Shown: positions 1-11,069, counted from the first letter of the stretch. The stretch: DNA of 56,425 bases from an uncultured Polaribacter sp. (GCA_905480405.1 CAJQQH010000003.1:1-56425); one strand, 5' to 3'. Numbers and translations: made by a program. The notes: a model not told the origin generated them from the sequence alone.

Positions 1-517
1 TGTAAACTAAGATTTTACACTCGAAAAAATATTGTGATTTATTTCTTCAACTTTACAAAACAACCATATACAAGTATAAAAGGCACAAAAACCTATTCTA
101 TATAATAATACAAGCTACCAATAAAATAGATGTAAACTCTCGAGAAAAAGAAAACTACAAAACCATTTTATACTAGTTACTGCAATAATTATCAATATAA
201 AAAACATAACGATTGCATATAATTCGAGTTTTATTTTCGATTATCAACAAAGAAACATTTTAAAAAGAATAAGTTACTGTAATTTTAAAAAGAAAATTAA
301 ACTTATATTACATATAAAAAGGAAGGATATCTTAAAAAAAGAGTTTTAAAACAACAAGACTAACCTAATTAACACTAAAAAAACCTCAATAATAAACCGT
401 AAAACAAATAGAAACACCTATAACTAAGCCTTGGAATCTTAAAAAATATAGTTTAACTAACTTTATAAACGTAGTATATATGTATAATGATAAATAAAAA
501 AAAGCAAACAAAGAAAA

Positions 518-1294
518 CTACTCTATTAAGAAACTACACACCTCTTTATAAAAATCTTTAGGGTTTTCTGCATGTAGCCAGTGACCAGCTTTTGAAATCT
601 CTACAACTTTGTTATACGGAAAATGAACGTCAATTACCATTTTTTCTGACAAGAGTATATAATCTGAATTTTCACCTTTTAAAAATAATGTTGATTTATT
701 ATAAACTGTACCTTTAGGCAAAGGTTTACCTATTTCATTATTATTTTCTATAAGTGATTCTGCATTAAATCTAAAATCTAATACTCCTTTTTCTCTCCAA
801 TATACATTTTTCATCAAAAATTGACGCACTCCTACTTCTGGTATAAATTTAGACAAATGTTCATCAATCAATTTTCTTGAGTTATGAATTGAAAAGTCAA
901 CAGATTTTAAACCAGCTAAAATAGCATTATGATGTGGTTGATACTCTTTAGGCGAAATATCTACAAGGATTAACTTATCTACCAAACCAGGATAAGTAAC
1001 AGCAAATAACATTGCTGTTTTACCTCCCATAGAATGACCTACTAAATAAACACTTTCTAAGTTATGATACTTAATATAGTTACATAAGTCTTCTACTAGT
1101 ACCTTATAAGAGAACTCATACTCATGAAAACTTCTTCCATGATTTCTTTGATCTATTAAATGCACCTGATACTCTTCTGCAAATTGATTTCCAAGAGTTT
1201 TCCAATTATCACTCATACCAAAATACCCATGTAAGATTAACAAAGGTTTTCCTTCTCCTTTTATTGTTGAGTGTAAAATTTTATTTTCTTGCAT
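518..1294 (-). CDS. alpha/beta fold hydrolase (YbfF-like esterase)
   Basis: 258 aa ORF; LILHGYFGMSDNW, GHSMGGKTAM nucleophile elbow, C-terminal GHWLHAENP. Confidence 0.9.
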   Translation of the reverse strand: MQENKILHSTIKGEGKPLLILHGYFGMSDNWKTLGNQFAEEYQVHLIDQRNHGRSFHEYEFSYKVLVEDLCNYIKYHNLESVYLVGHSMGGKTAMLFAVTYPGLVDKLILVDISPKEYQPHHNAILAGLKSVDFSIHNSRKLIDEHLSKFIPEVGVRQFLMKNVYWREKGVLDFRFNAESLIENNNEIGKPLPKGTVYNKSTLFLKGENSDYILLSEKMVIDVHFPYNKVVEISKAGHWLHAENPKDFYKEVCSFLIE

Positions 1295-1365
1295 TACTTC
1301 TTTTTATTAAACAGGTAATATTTAATTAATAGACACTTAAAAAACAACATTATATATAATGTATA

Positions 1366-2079
1366 CTACTTTAATTTATCAATATACATACTAACAACAT
1401 TTTCTAAGCCTAAGTATAGACTTTCAGCTATCAAAGCGTGCCCGATTGACACTTCTGCTAAATTAGGTATATTTTCTTTAAAGAATTTAATATTATCTAA
1501 ACTCAAATCATGACCTGCATTTATACCTAACCCTAACTTATTCGCTAAAATAGCTGCTTGAGTATAAGGGGTTATTGCTTCCCTATTACCTAGATCAAAT
1601 TGTGTTGCAAAATCTTCTGTATATAACTCAATTCTATCTGCTCCAGTTTTTGCTGCAGCTTCGATCAATTTTACATCCGTATCAATAAAAACAGAAGTTC
1701 TAATTCCATTTTGTTTAAATTCTTTAATTACTTCTTGTAAAAAAGATTGATTTGCAACTGTATCCCAACCAGAATTAGAAGTTATTGCATCAACTGCATC
1801 AGGAACCAAAGTAACTTGTGTTGGTTTCGTTTCTAACACTAAATCCATAAAAGATTGAATTGGGTTACCTTCTATATTATACTCTGTAGTAACAATCTTT
1901 TTTAAATCTCTTGCATCTTGATAACGAATATGTCGTTCATCTGGTCTAGGATGAATTGTAATACCTTCTGCTCCAAAGGATTCTATATCTGATGCTACTT
2001 TTAATAAATTAGGAACATTACCACCTCTAGAATTACGTAAAGTTGCTATTTTATTAATATTTACACTTAACTTTGTCAT
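1366..2079 (-). CDS. pdxJ: pyridoxine 5'-phosphate synthase
   Basis: 237 aa; [17 protein letters not shown]..., [33 protein letters not shown] motifs. Confidence 0.95.
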   Translation of the reverse strand: MTKLSVNINKIATLRNSRGGNVPNLLKVASDIESFGAEGITIHPRPDERHIRYQDARDLKKIVTTEYNIEGNPIQSFMDLVLETKPTQVTLVPDAVDAITSNSGWDTVANQSFLQEVIKEFKQNGIRTSVFIDTDVKLIEAAAKTGADRIELYTEDFATQFDLGNREAITPYTQAAILANKLGLGINAGHDLSLDNIKFFKENIPNLAEVSIGHALIAESLYLGLENVVSMYIDKLK

Positions 2080-2139
2080 TGTCTAAAATTAGGCTGTAAA
2101 GATAATTTATTAAATCATTTTATCCTATATTCGTAGAGA

Positions 2140-2799
2140 ATGAATATTAACGACTACATACTTAAAGAGATTAAGGCAATCAGCTTAAATAACACTGTAA
2201 AAAGTGCACAAAAGTTGTTTAAAAATTACCCTATTACACATTTTCCTGCTGTAGAAAATAATAAACTATTAGGTTCTTTTGCTGAAGATGACATACAAAC
2301 TATTGAACATAAAGAGGATAAACTAGAAGAATATGCTCATTTACTTAATTCTTTTTTTACTGATGAGAAAGCATCTGTTTTAGAATTATTGAAAATTTTT
2401 GCGGATAATGACACTAATATAATTCCTGTTTTAGGTAAAAACAAAAATTACATAGGTTATTATGACCTTTGTGATGTTTTAGATGTTTTTTCTACAAGTC
2501 CGTTTATGCTTGAGGAAAGTGAAACTTTAGTTATTGAAAAACTTGAAGTAGATTACTCTATGGGAGAAGTTTCTCAAATTGTAGAAGCCAATGGAGCTAA
2601 ATTATTAGGAGTGTATATATCTAAAAAAGATAATGATTTTATACAAGTTACTTTAAAAATAGTAACAAACGAAGTAAATGAAATTATACAAACATTTAGA
2701 CGATACGATTACAAAATAGTATCTAATCATGAAAATGATATTTATTTAGAAGATTTAAAAAATAGATCTGATTATTTACAGAAATACTTAGAAATGTAA
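2140..2799 (+). CDS. CBS domain-containing protein
   Basis: 219 aa; two CBS-like repeats (ITHFPAVENNKLLGSF, TNIIPVLGKNKNYIGYYDL); next to nadK. Confidence 0.8.
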   Translation: MNINDYILKEIKAISLNNTVKSAQKLFKNYPITHFPAVENNKLLGSFAEDDIQTIEHKEDKLEEYAHLLNSFFTDEKASVLELLKIFADNDTNIIPVLGKNKNYIGYYDLCDVLDVFSTSPFMLEESETLVIEKLEVDYSMGEVSQIVEANGAKLLGVYISKKDNDFIQVTLKIVTNEVNEIIQTFRRYDYKIVSNHENDIYLEDLKNRSDYLQKYLEM

Positions 2800-2831
2800 G
2801 TCTCATAAATACAAAAAGCAAAAAAAATATT

Positions 2832-3731
2832 GTGAAAAAAGTTGCAATTTACGGTCAATCCTATTCAATTTCTGCAGAGAAGGAAATTCAAATTTTACTA
2901 GAAGTACTTACAGATAACAATATTACCTGTTTTATAGAACAAAAATTTTACGATCTATTGATTCAAGGAAATATTTTAGATAAAAAATATCCAACTTTCT
3001 CTCATTTTAACGACCTAAATGATTCTTTTGAAGTTATGTTTACTTTAGGTGGCGATGGAACCATCTTAAGGGCTGTAACTTATATTAGAAATTTAGGAAT
3101 CCCTATTTTAGGAATTAACACTGGTAGATTAGGTTTCTTAGCTACCATCAATAAAAAAACAATAAAAGAAAGTATAAATCTAATTTTAAAAGGAGAATAC
3201 TCTATTCAAGAAAGAACACTATTAACAGTAAAGACCTTGCCGAAAACTGATGAATTTTCTGAACTTAACTTTGCTTTAAATGAAGTTACAATTGCAAGAA
3301 AAAACACCACTTCTATGATTGGGGTTAGAACTAGTTTAAATAACGAGTATTTAACAAATTACTGGGCAGATGGTTTAATAATTGCAACACCAACAGGCTC
3401 TACAGGATATTCTTTAAGCTGTAATGGCCCAGTGGTATCACCCGATTCTAAAAACCTAGTAATTACACCAATTGCTCCCCATAATTTAACTGCGAGAACA
3501 ATGGTAATTTCTGATGAGACAAGTATTCAATTAACAATAGATTCTAGAGAAAAAGATTTTTTAATTTCGTTAGATTCTAGAATTACAACTGTACCAAAAA
3601 ACACAGAAGTTTTAATTGAAAAAGCTGCATTTACAATTAAAAGTATTATTCCTAAAAATCAATCATTTTTACAAACTCTTCGCAGTAAATTATTATGGGG
3701 AGAAGACACGAGAAATGAAACAAACCTTTAA
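2832..3731 (+). CDS. nadK: NAD kinase
   Basis: 299 aa, GTG start; FTLGGDGTILRAVTYIRN, GINTGRLGFLA, TPTGSTGYSLSCNGPVV. Confidence 0.95.
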   Translation: MKKVAIYGQSYSISAEKEIQILLEVLTDNNITCFIEQKFYDLLIQGNILDKKYPTFSHFNDLNDSFEVMFTLGGDGTILRAVTYIRNLGIPILGINTGRLGFLATINKKTIKESINLILKGEYSIQERTLLTVKTLPKTDEFSELNFALNEVTIARKNTTSMIGVRTSLNNEYLTNYWADGLIIATPTGSTGYSLSCNGPVVSPDSKNLVITPIAPHNLTARTMVISDETSIQLTIDSREKDFLISLDSRITTVPKNTEVLIEKAAFTIKSIIPKNQSFLQTLRSKLLWGEDTRNETNL

Positions 3732-3813
3732 CAACTAAGCAACAATAAAACTTTAAAATATTAGTTATTCAAAAAAGACTATATATTAACTCTATAAAGC
3801 AAATTGAAATAAC

Positions 3814-3821
3814 TATATTTG
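3814..3821 (+). promoter_or_regulatory. Bacteroidota-type -7 box TATATTTG (TAnnTTTG)
   Basis: Exact TAnnTTTG match 17 bp upstream of the ATG at 3838. Confidence 0.5.
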
Positions 3822-3837
3822 CACGCTATTTTTTAGG

Positions 3838-4530
3838 ATGAAAAAAAGTATACTATTAATTATTTTCGTTAGCTTTTCTACTGTTCTATTGGGACAAGTG
3901 TATGAAATTGGTGTTTTCATTGGAGGCTCTAATTATGTAGGAGATATTGGAAGAACGAATTACATATACCCAAACAAAGTTGCTGGAGCAGCTTTTTTTA
4001 AGTACAACTTAAACCCTAAAATGGCATTAAGAGCAACTTATAGTTATATACCAATTACTGGTGACGATAAAGATGCTGACACAGATTATAGAAGAACGAG
4101 AGGGCCAAATAATATTGGTTATAACTTTTCAAATACAATAAACGAATTGGCTTTAGGCTTAGAATATAATTTTTATGAATATGATTTATCTACGCCAGGT
4201 AAAACATGGACTCCTTATATTTTATTAGAACTAGCTGGTTTTAATTATAGATATATTGCATCTGAGCCACAGGCTAACCAATATATTTATAAAACAAAAA
4301 ACTCTGTTGCTGTACCGATTGGAGTTGGTTTTAAATCGAAATTATCTGGATCATTAGCTTTTGCTTTAGAAGTTAAGTTTAGATATACTTTTGAAGACGA
4401 TTTAGATTATACTACAAGTAAAATAACAAGCTTAAACATTGGTAATCAAGGAAAAGACTGGTATATGTTTACTGGTTTTTCTCTAACTTATACTTTTGGA
4501 AGACCTGCTTGTTACACAAAAGGATTATAA
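3838..4530 (+). CDS. DUF6089-like outer membrane beta-barrel protein
   Basis: 230 aa with signal peptide, GGSNYVGDIG start, alternating barrel pattern; upstream of uppS/bamA. Confidence 0.8.
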   Translation: MKKSILLIIFVSFSTVLLGQVYEIGVFIGGSNYVGDIGRTNYIYPNKVAGAAFFKYNLNPKMALRATYSYIPITGDDKDADTDYRRTRGPNNIGYNFSNTINELALGLEYNFYEYDLSTPGKTWTPYILLELAGFNYRYIASEPQANQYIYKTKNSVAVPIGVGFKSKLSGSLAFALEVKFRYTFEDDLDYTTSKITSLNIGNQGKDWYMFTGFSLTYTFGRPACYTKGL

Positions 4531-4533
4531 CAT

Positions 4534-5277
4534 ATGGATAAAAAACTACAAATCGATTTACTTAAAGTTCCTAAACACGTTGCTATTATTATGGATGGTA
4601 ATGGACGTTGGGCTAAAAGTCAAGGGATGAATAGAATTTTTGGTCATAGAAATGCTTTAACAGCAGTTAGAGAATCTGTAAAAGCCGCATCTCAAATAAA
4701 TGTAGAAGCTATAACTTTATATGCTTTTTCTACAGAAAATTGGAATCGACCTAAATTAGAAGTAGACGCATTAATGAGTTTATTAATAAATTCACTAAAA
4801 AAAGAATTACCAGATTTCATGAAAAATGGAGTTAAGGTTAATTCTATTGGAGCAATTGAAAGTCTACCTAAAAAAGCTCAAAGAGTTTTAAACGATGTAA
4901 TATCTCAAACTAAAAACAATACAGATATCACATTAACTTTTGCATTAAGTTACGGTTCTAGAGAAGAAATTGTTAACGCAATCAAAAACATATCTAAAAA
5001 AGTTGTTAATAAAGAGCTTGAATTAGAAAAAATAGATGAAAACACTATAAATAACCATTTATATACATTTAATTTGCCCGAGGTTGATTTAATGATAAGA
5101 ACTAGTGGAGAACAACGCATTAGTAATTTCTTATTATGGCAAATGGCTTATGCCGAATTATATTTTACAGATGTACTTTGGCCAGATTTTAGACAAGAAC
5201 ATTTTTATGATGCCATCATAGAATATCAGAATAGAGAAAGACGATTTGGAAAAACAAGCGAACAAATTACAGAATAA
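4534..5277 (+). CDS. uppS: isoprenyl (undecaprenyl diphosphate) synthase
   Basis: 247 aa; HVAIIMDGNGRWAK, YAFSTENWNRP, LMIRTSGEQRISNFLLWQMAYAELYF. Confidence 0.95.
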   Translation: MDKKLQIDLLKVPKHVAIIMDGNGRWAKSQGMNRIFGHRNALTAVRESVKAASQINVEAITLYAFSTENWNRPKLEVDALMSLLINSLKKELPDFMKNGVKVNSIGAIESLPKKAQRVLNDVISQTKNNTDITLTFALSYGSREEIVNAIKNISKKVVNKELELEKIDENTINNHLYTFNLPEVDLMIRTSGEQRISNFLLWQMAYAELYFTDVLWPDFRQEHFYDAIIEYQNRERRFGKTSEQITE

Positions 5278-5284
5278 ATTTTTT

Positions 5285-7789
5285 ATGAAATTATTTTCTG
5301 CTGCATTAGTGTTAACAGCACTATTTTTTAATTTTAGTGCAAATGCACAAATTAAAAACGATACAATTACCAACAATAAAAATATTTCTTTCGAAAAAGG
5401 GAAAGAATACATTTTAGGCGGTATTACTGTAACTGGTTTAAAGAAGTTTAGTGAAGAGACGGTAAAGGTATTTACTGGTTTAAGAGATGGACAAGTAATA
5501 AAATTACCAGGAGATAAACTTACAAGTGCAATTAAAAAACTATACGAAAGCAAACAGTTTAGCGATGTAGATGTTTATCTAGCCAAATTAGATGGTAATG
5601 CTGTTTATCTTCAGTTTGATGTACAAGAACTACCTCAACTAAATAAATTTAAGATTAACGGTGTAAAAAAGTCTAAGGCAAAAGAACTTATTAAAGATAC
5701 AGAGTTAAAAGAAGGTATAATGGTTACAGACAATTTAGTTGTAACTACAAAAAATTATATTACTAAAAAATATACTGACAAAGGTTTCTTAAAAACAAAA
5801 GTTAATTTAAATGTTGTTAAAGACACTTCTGATATAAATACAGTTAATATGACTGTACTTGTTGATAAAGGAAGAAGAATTAAGATAAAAGACATTATTT
5901 TTACAGGAAATAAAGCTCTTTCTGGTAAAAAACTTAGAAAAACGATGAAGAACACCAAGGAAAAATTGATTGGTCGTTTCTGGAAATCATCAAAATATAT
6001 AGAAGAAGACTACCAAGAAGACTTAGAAAGTATCCTTGATAAATATAGTAGGTTAGGTTATAGAGATGCACGTATTTTAAGTGATAACATTACTTGGAAT
6101 GAAGACAATACAATTAATATAAATATCGATTTAGAAGAAGGAAAACAATATCGATTTGCAGAAATCTTGTTTGTAGGAAATAAAGAGTACACAGATGAAC
6201 AATTAAGAGCGATCTTAAAAATTGATAAAGGAGATGTATATAATGGTGCTGTATTAGAAGAAAGAGTAAAAGGAGACGGAACACCAAATTCTGTTGATAT
6301 CTCTACTACTTACCAAGATAATGGATTCTTGTTCTCACAAATTAACGCCGTAGAAACAAAAGTAAAAAATGATTCTATTACCGTTGAAATTAGAATAAGA
6401 GAAGATGAAAAAGCACGTATTAAAAAAGTAACCGTTTCTGGTAATGACAAAACAAATGACCACGTAATCTTCAGAGAACTAAGAGTAAAACCAGGAGATT
6501 TATTTAGTAGAAGTGCAATAATTAGATCTATAAGGGAAATTGGGCAATTAGGTTTCTTTGATCAAAACGTATCTCCAGATGTTGTTCCTGATTATCAAAA
6601 TAAAACGGCAGATATCGACTTTACTGTAATTGAAAAAGGAGGAAGCCAAATAGAATTACAAGGTGGTTATGGTGGTGGATCTTTTATAGGTACATTAGGC
6701 TTATCTTTTAACAACTTTTCTATAAGAAATCTATTTAATAAAGAAGCATACACACCATTACCAATGGGTGATGGACAAAAATTGGCTTTACGATTACAAT
6801 CTAGTAGAACATTTAATACGTATAGTTTTTCATTTACGGAGCCTTGGCTAGGTGGTAAAAAACCAAAGTCTTTATCATTTTCTATATATTCTTCTAATCA
6901 ATATCAATACAACTTTCAAACTGGAAACGTAGATAGAGGTCAAAGTTTAGGTATTGTTGGTGCATCTATAGGTTTAGGACAACGTTTAAAATGGCCAGAT
7001 GATTATTTTCAGTTATCACAAACAATTAGTTACCAAAGTTTCAACTTAAACAACTATGGTTTTCAAGTAGGAACAGATGTTTTAAGTAACGGTACATTAA
7101 ATAACTTATCATATAGTGCAGTAATAAGTAGAAGTTCTGCAGGACCTAGTTTAATTTTTCCAACTTACGGGTCAGAATTTTCTTTTGCCGTAAAAGCAAC
7201 ATTACCTTATTCTTTACTTAATGATAAAGATTATAGTAACTTAGAAACACAGGATAAATACAAATGGTTAGAATATTACAAACTAACTGCTAAAGGTAAA
7301 TGGTATACACCGTTTACAAATAAGTTGGTTTTAATGACTAACACAGAAATGGGTTACTTAGGATTTTATAATGATGAATTAGGGCAAAACCCATTTGAGC
7401 GTTATTTTGTTGGAGGTGATGGTATTGCTCAGTTTCAATTAGATGGTAGAGAAACTGTTGGTTTAAGAGGTTATGAAAACAGCCAATTATCTTCTGCTGA
7501 AGGAGGAACAATTTATAATAAATTTCAGATGGAATTAAGGTATTCTATTACAGATTCTCCATCTGCATCAATATATACATTAGGTTTCTTAGAAGCTGGA
7601 AATTCCTATGACAATTTTAGTTCATATAATCCGTTTGAATTAAAACGTTCAGCAGGATTAGGTATAAGAATTTTTATGCCTGCGTTTGGTTTATTAGGTA
7701 TAGACTTTGCACATGGTTTTGATCCTTTACCAGGACAAACAGAAAAATCTGGTTGGCAAACACATTTTATTATTGGAAGACAATTCTAG
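5285..7789 (+). CDS. bamA: outer membrane protein assembly factor BamA
   Basis: POTRA repeats and C-terminal barrel ending in F. ATG at 5285 gives a signal peptide MKLFSAALVLTALFFNFSANAQ; the ORF-track start at 5246 overlaps uppS and is less likely. Confidence 0.93.
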   Translation: MKLFSAALVLTALFFNFSANAQIKNDTITNNKNISFEKGKEYILGGITVTGLKKFSEETVKVFTGLRDGQVIKLPGDKLTSAIKKLYESKQFSDVDVYLAKLDGNAVYLQFDVQELPQLNKFKINGVKKSKAKELIKDTELKEGIMVTDNLVVTTKNYITKKYTDKGFLKTKVNLNVVKDTSDINTVNMTVLVDKGRRIKIKDIIFTGNKALSGKKLRKTMKNTKEKLIGRFWKSSKYIEEDYQEDLESILDKYSRLGYRDARILSDNITWNEDNTININIDLEEGKQYRFAEILFVGNKEYTDEQLRAILKIDKGDVYNGAVLEERVKGDGTPNSVDISTTYQDNGFLFSQINAVETKVKNDSITVEIRIREDEKARIKKVTVSGNDKTNDHVIFRELRVKPGDLFSRSAIIRSIREIGQLGFFDQNVSPDVVPDYQNKTADIDFTVIEKGGSQIELQGGYGGGSFIGTLGLSFNNFSIRNLFNKEAYTPLPMGDGQKLALRLQSSRTFNTYSFSFTEPWLGGKKPKSLSFSIYSSNQYQYNFQTGNVDRGQSLGIVGASIGLGQRLKWPDDYFQLSQTISYQSFNLNNYGFQVGTDVLSNGTLNNLSYSAVISRSSAGPSLIFPTYGSEFSFAVKATLPYSLLNDKDYSNLETQDKYKWLEYYKLTAKGKWYTPFTNKLVLMTNTEMGYLGFYNDELGQNPFERYFVGGDGIAQFQLDGRETVGLRGYENSQLSSAEGGTIYNKFQMELRYSITDSPSASIYTLGFLEAGNSYDNFSSYNPFELKRSAGLGIRIFMPAFGLLGIDFAHGFDPLPGQTEKSGWQTHFIIGRQF

Positions 7790-7854
7790 GAAAACTGTAC
7801 ATTTGTAATGTCGAAAGTTTTTTTGGCACGGTTTTTTCTAAATACATTATACAA

Positions 7855-8673
7855 ATGAAAAAAATATTTTTATTAGTCGTTCTTTTATTTAGCGTATCAA
7901 CTTCTTGGTCACAAAGAGGTCAAATAATAGCTTACATAGATATGGAATACATTCTAGAAAATGTTCCAGAATATCTGCAAGCGCAAAATACTCTTGACTC
8001 TAAAGTTGCAAAGTGGAGAAAAAAATTAGACAAACAAACACGTCATATAGAAGTGCTTAAATCTGATTTAGCAAACGAAAAGGCAATTTTAACTAAAGAT
8101 TTAATTGAAGAAAAAGAGGAAGAAATTACCTTAAAACAAATAGAACTAAGAAGATTAGAATCTTTATACTTTGGACCTAAAGGAGATATGTTTTTGGTTA
8201 GAAAACAATTGGTTAAGCCTATCCAAGATCAAGTTTATAATGCAATACAAGCAATAGCGAAAAGAAAAAAATACGATTTTGTTTTTGAAAAATCTAGTGA
8301 CTTAGTTATGCTTTATTCAAATAAAAAATATGATATTAGCGACCTCGTTTTATCTACTATAGACAGAACTAGACTTTCCAATAAGAAAAAAGAGGAAAGA
8401 AACAAGAAAAGAGAAAAAGCTTCTACTCCTAAAGTGTTAACAGAAAAGCAAAAAGACATTGTTGCTAAAAAAGAAGAAGTTAAAAATAAAAAGGTAGAAG
8501 CAATCGCTAAGAAAGTTGCAGATAAAGAAGCAAAAAAGAAAGCAATAGCTGACAAGAGAGCTGCTTTAATTAAAAAGAGAGAAGAGAAAAGACAATTATT
8601 AAGAGAGAAGAAAGAAGCGTTAAGAAAAAAGAAAGAAGAGGAACAAAACAAAAAAGACAAGAATAACAATTAA
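7855..8673 (+). CDS. OmpH/Skp family chaperone with Lys/Glu-rich C-terminal tail
   Basis: Signal peptide MKKIFLLVVLLFSVSTSWSQ, IAYIDMEYILENVPEY, coiled coil, about 95 aa basic/charged tail. Confidence 0.88.
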   Translation: MKKIFLLVVLLFSVSTSWSQRGQIIAYIDMEYILENVPEYLQAQNTLDSKVAKWRKKLDKQTRHIEVLKSDLANEKAILTKDLIEEKEEEITLKQIELRRLESLYFGPKGDMFLVRKQLVKPIQDQVYNAIQAIAKRKKYDFVFEKSSDLVMLYSNKKYDISDLVLSTIDRTRLSNKKKEERNKKREKASTPKVLTEKQKDIVAKKEEVKNKKVEAIAKKVADKEAKKKAIADKRAALIKKREEKRQLLREKKEALRKKKEEEQNKKDKNNN

Positions 8674-8685
8674 ATTAAAACAAGA

Positions 8686-9216
8686 ATGAAAAATTTAAAA
8701 ACGTTACTATTAATTACAGTAATAACATTAGGATTAAATAGTAGTGTAAATGCACAAAAAATAGGTCATGTTAATTCTATTAGAGTATTAGCAAATATGC
8801 CAGAAACCAGAGCTGCTACAGTAGAACTAGAAAAAACTGCTAAAACTCATTCTGGTGATATTGTTGCCATGAAGAAAAAAGGCGAAAATAAAATTACAAA
8901 ATATAGAGCTGAGGCTTCTGCACAAACTGAAGAAACAAATGCTCAAAGAGCTCAAGAAATTCAAGTAATAAACTTAAAATTACAAGAGCTTCAAAAAACG
9001 GCTCAAGAGACTTTAGGTAAAAAAGAAGCTACTTTAATGGCTCCTATATACAACAAACTTCAAAAAACATTAGAAGAAGTTGCTAAAGCTAAAGGACTTT
9101 TATACATTTTAGATGTATCTAAAGGAAGTGTTATAGTTGCAAATGGTACAGATATTTATGAAGACTTAAAAGTAAAATTAGGTTTATTAAAAGATCAACC
9201 AGCACCGAAACAATAG
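8686..9216 (+). CDS. OmpH/Skp family outer membrane chaperone
   Basis: 176 aa; signal peptide; KIGHVNSIRVLANMPE; LLYILDVSKGSVIVANG. Confidence 0.92.
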   Translation: MKNLKTLLLITVITLGLNSSVNAQKIGHVNSIRVLANMPETRAATVELEKTAKTHSGDIVAMKKKGENKITKYRAEASAQTEETNAQRAQEIQVINLKLQELQKTAQETLGKKEATLMAPIYNKLQKTLEEVAKAKGLLYILDVSKGSVIVANGTDIYEDLKVKLGLLKDQPAPKQ

Positions 9217-9247
9217 ACTAGTTAATACTTACGAATAAAATATATTT

Positions 9248-9278
9248 AAAACCTACTTTTTATAAGTAGGTTTTTTTA
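9248..9278 (+). terminator. intrinsic terminator
   Basis: AAAACCTACTT-tttat-AAGTAGGTTTT followed by T-tract. Confidence 0.8.
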
Positions 9279-9291
9279 TTTTTACGACTAT

Positions 9292-10089
9292 ATGAAATCT
9301 AATAATTCTCCTATTGGCATTTTTGATTCTGGAATTGGAGGCACTTCTATCTGGAAAGAAATAACTACACTTTTACCAAATGAAAATACTATCTATCTTT
9401 CTGATAGTAAAAACGCTCCTTATGGAGAAAAAAGTAAAGAAGAAATTATTAATCTATCAAAAAAAAACACAGAATTTTTACTGAATCAAAATTGTAAAAT
9501 AATAATTGTTGCTTGTAATACAGCAACTACAAATGCTATAAAAATTTTAAGACATAAATACAATGTTCACTTTATAGGTATAGAGCCTGCGATTAAACCT
9601 GCTGCACTTAAAACAAAATCGAATATAATAGGCATACTTGCAACTAAAGGCACCTTAAATAGCGAATTATTTGAAAAAACATCAAGTACAATTAGTAAAC
9701 AAATTATTATTAAAGAAAAGATAGGTAAAGGATTAGTAGAACTAATTGAGAGTGGAAAAATAACATCTAAGGAAACAACAACTTTATTAACAAATTACAT
9801 AACTCCAATGATTGATGAAAATGTAGATTGCTTAGTTCTTGGTTGTACACATTACCCATATTTAATACCTCAAATAAGAGAAATAGTGGGTAACAAAATG
9901 CAAATAATAGATTCTGGTGAGGCTGTTGCTAAACAAACAAAAGTGATATTAGAGCAAAATAACCTTTTAAGTAATAATAGTAAAAATGGTGTACATAAGT
10001 TTTACATCAATAAAAATAAAAAAGTTTTAGAAACAATTATTTCTAATGGTGCTAACAAAATAATAACTGTTACCGAGAAAGAGTTTTAA
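9292..10089 (+). CDS. murI: glutamate racemase
   Basis: 265 aa; IGIFDSGIGGTSI, IVACNTATTNAI, LVLGCTHYPYL. Confidence 0.95.
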   Translation: MKSNNSPIGIFDSGIGGTSIWKEITTLLPNENTIYLSDSKNAPYGEKSKEEIINLSKKNTEFLLNQNCKIIIVACNTATTNAIKILRHKYNVHFIGIEPAIKPAALKTKSNIIGILATKGTLNSELFEKTSSTISKQIIIKEKIGKGLVELIESGKITSKETTTLLTNYITPMIDENVDCLVLGCTHYPYLIPQIREIVGNKMQIIDSGEAVAKQTKVILEQNNLLSNNSKNGVHKFYINKNKKVLETIISNGANKIITVTEKEF

Positions 10090-11069
10090 AACCCGCCAAA
10101 AGAAGTATTAATGTTAGGGCAAGCTGCAGCTCTTTGTTTTCTAGTCCAAAGGTTTATACCTAAAGAAATTTGATGAAAACCAGAACTAGAAAACACTACA
10201 TCATTCATTTGATTTGTATAGGTGTAAGAAAACATTAAATTTTGATAATTTAAACCTATAATTGGTGAAATAAATTGAGAGTTTTCTATTGCATTAGCAT
10301 CAAAACTTCTTCTATAAGATAATGCCGCCCAAAGTTGAGTTTGAGAAATGTTTTTATAAGCTTTAATGTTAAAATCTGCTATTCTTTCTCCAGTTCCTTC
10401 TTTAAACTGTAACATTACAGAAGGCTCAAATTGTACAAAAAGATCTTGTCCAAAATAATAACCAGCTGAAAATATATAATTTCTTAAATCTAAAGGTTCT
10501 AGAACGTTTAGATTATTTTTTGCAGTTAATAATAGATTTTTAACTGTAAAGTAAGAAGATAAACCACCTAAATGATAAGCTACACTAAAATCTGCATTAT
10601 AATAACTTGTGCTTTCAACAATTGCTGCTACTGCTCTATCTCCAGTAAAAGTTCTTTGATCAGATTGGTTTTGAACAAATGTAAAAGCTAAACCAAACGA
10701 AAGTTGGTTAAAAATGTTTGTATTACTTAATGGTAAATGATATGAATAAGAACCTTGAATTCCTTTTTGAGAATGAAAGCCGTTTTTATCATTAAAAAGG
10801 ACAAAACCATATCCTGCTCTAGACTCATCACTAAGTCTTGTATGAAAACTTATAGTCTGTAATTCTGGTGCGTTTGGTATACCAGCCCACTGTTGTCTTG
10901 CGGTAAACCTTAACTTACTAGAGTTACCTATACCTGCTGCAGAAGGATGAACTAAATACACGTTATCTGATAGATAATCTGTATAGATTGGTAATGTTTC
11001 TTGAGAATTACTATTTAAGGTAAAAAAGAAGAAAAACAATAAACAAAACTGTATGTAAATTAACTTCAT
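10086..11069 (-). CDS. PorP/SprF family type IX secretion system membrane protein
   Basis: YSDNVYLVHPSAAG... RQQWAGIPNAPELQTISFHTRL, LSFGLAFTFVQN; likely ATG at 11069 gives signal peptide MKLIYIQFCLLFFFFFTLNSNSQ (ORF track extends to 11132). Confidence 0.88.
   Translation of the reverse strand: MKLIYIQFCLLFFFFFTLNSNSQETLPIYTDYLSDNVYLVHPSAAGIGNSSKLRFTARQQWAGIPNAPELQTISFHTRLSDESRAGYGFVLFNDKNGFHSQKGIQGSYSYHLPLSNTNIFNQLSFGLAFTFVQNQSDQRTFTGDRAVAAIVESTSYYNADFSVAYHLGGLSSYFTVKNLLLTAKNNLNVLEPLDLRNYIFSAGYYFGQDLFVQFEPSVMLQFKEGTGERIADFNIKAYKNISQTQLWAALSYRRSFDANAIENSQFISPIIGLNYQNLMFSYTYTNQMNDVVFSSSGFHQISLGINLWTRKQRAAACPNINTSFGGF

Noticed and set aside
1-517. AT-rich leading 0.5 kb scanned for genes and RNAs
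   Set aside because: No ORF, tRNA or convincing structure found; left as intergenic.
5246-5284. Upstream start of bamA overlapping uppS
   Set aside because: ATG at 5285 gives a clean signal peptide.
5158-5553. Minus-strand 131 aa ORF over the uppS/bamA junction
   Set aside because: Fully antisense to two well-supported genes; no domain signal.
8313-8669. Minus-strand ORF (118 aa, Phe/Leu/Ser rich)
   Set aside because: Antisense shadow of the Lys/Glu-rich OmpH tail; composition is explained by the opposite strand.
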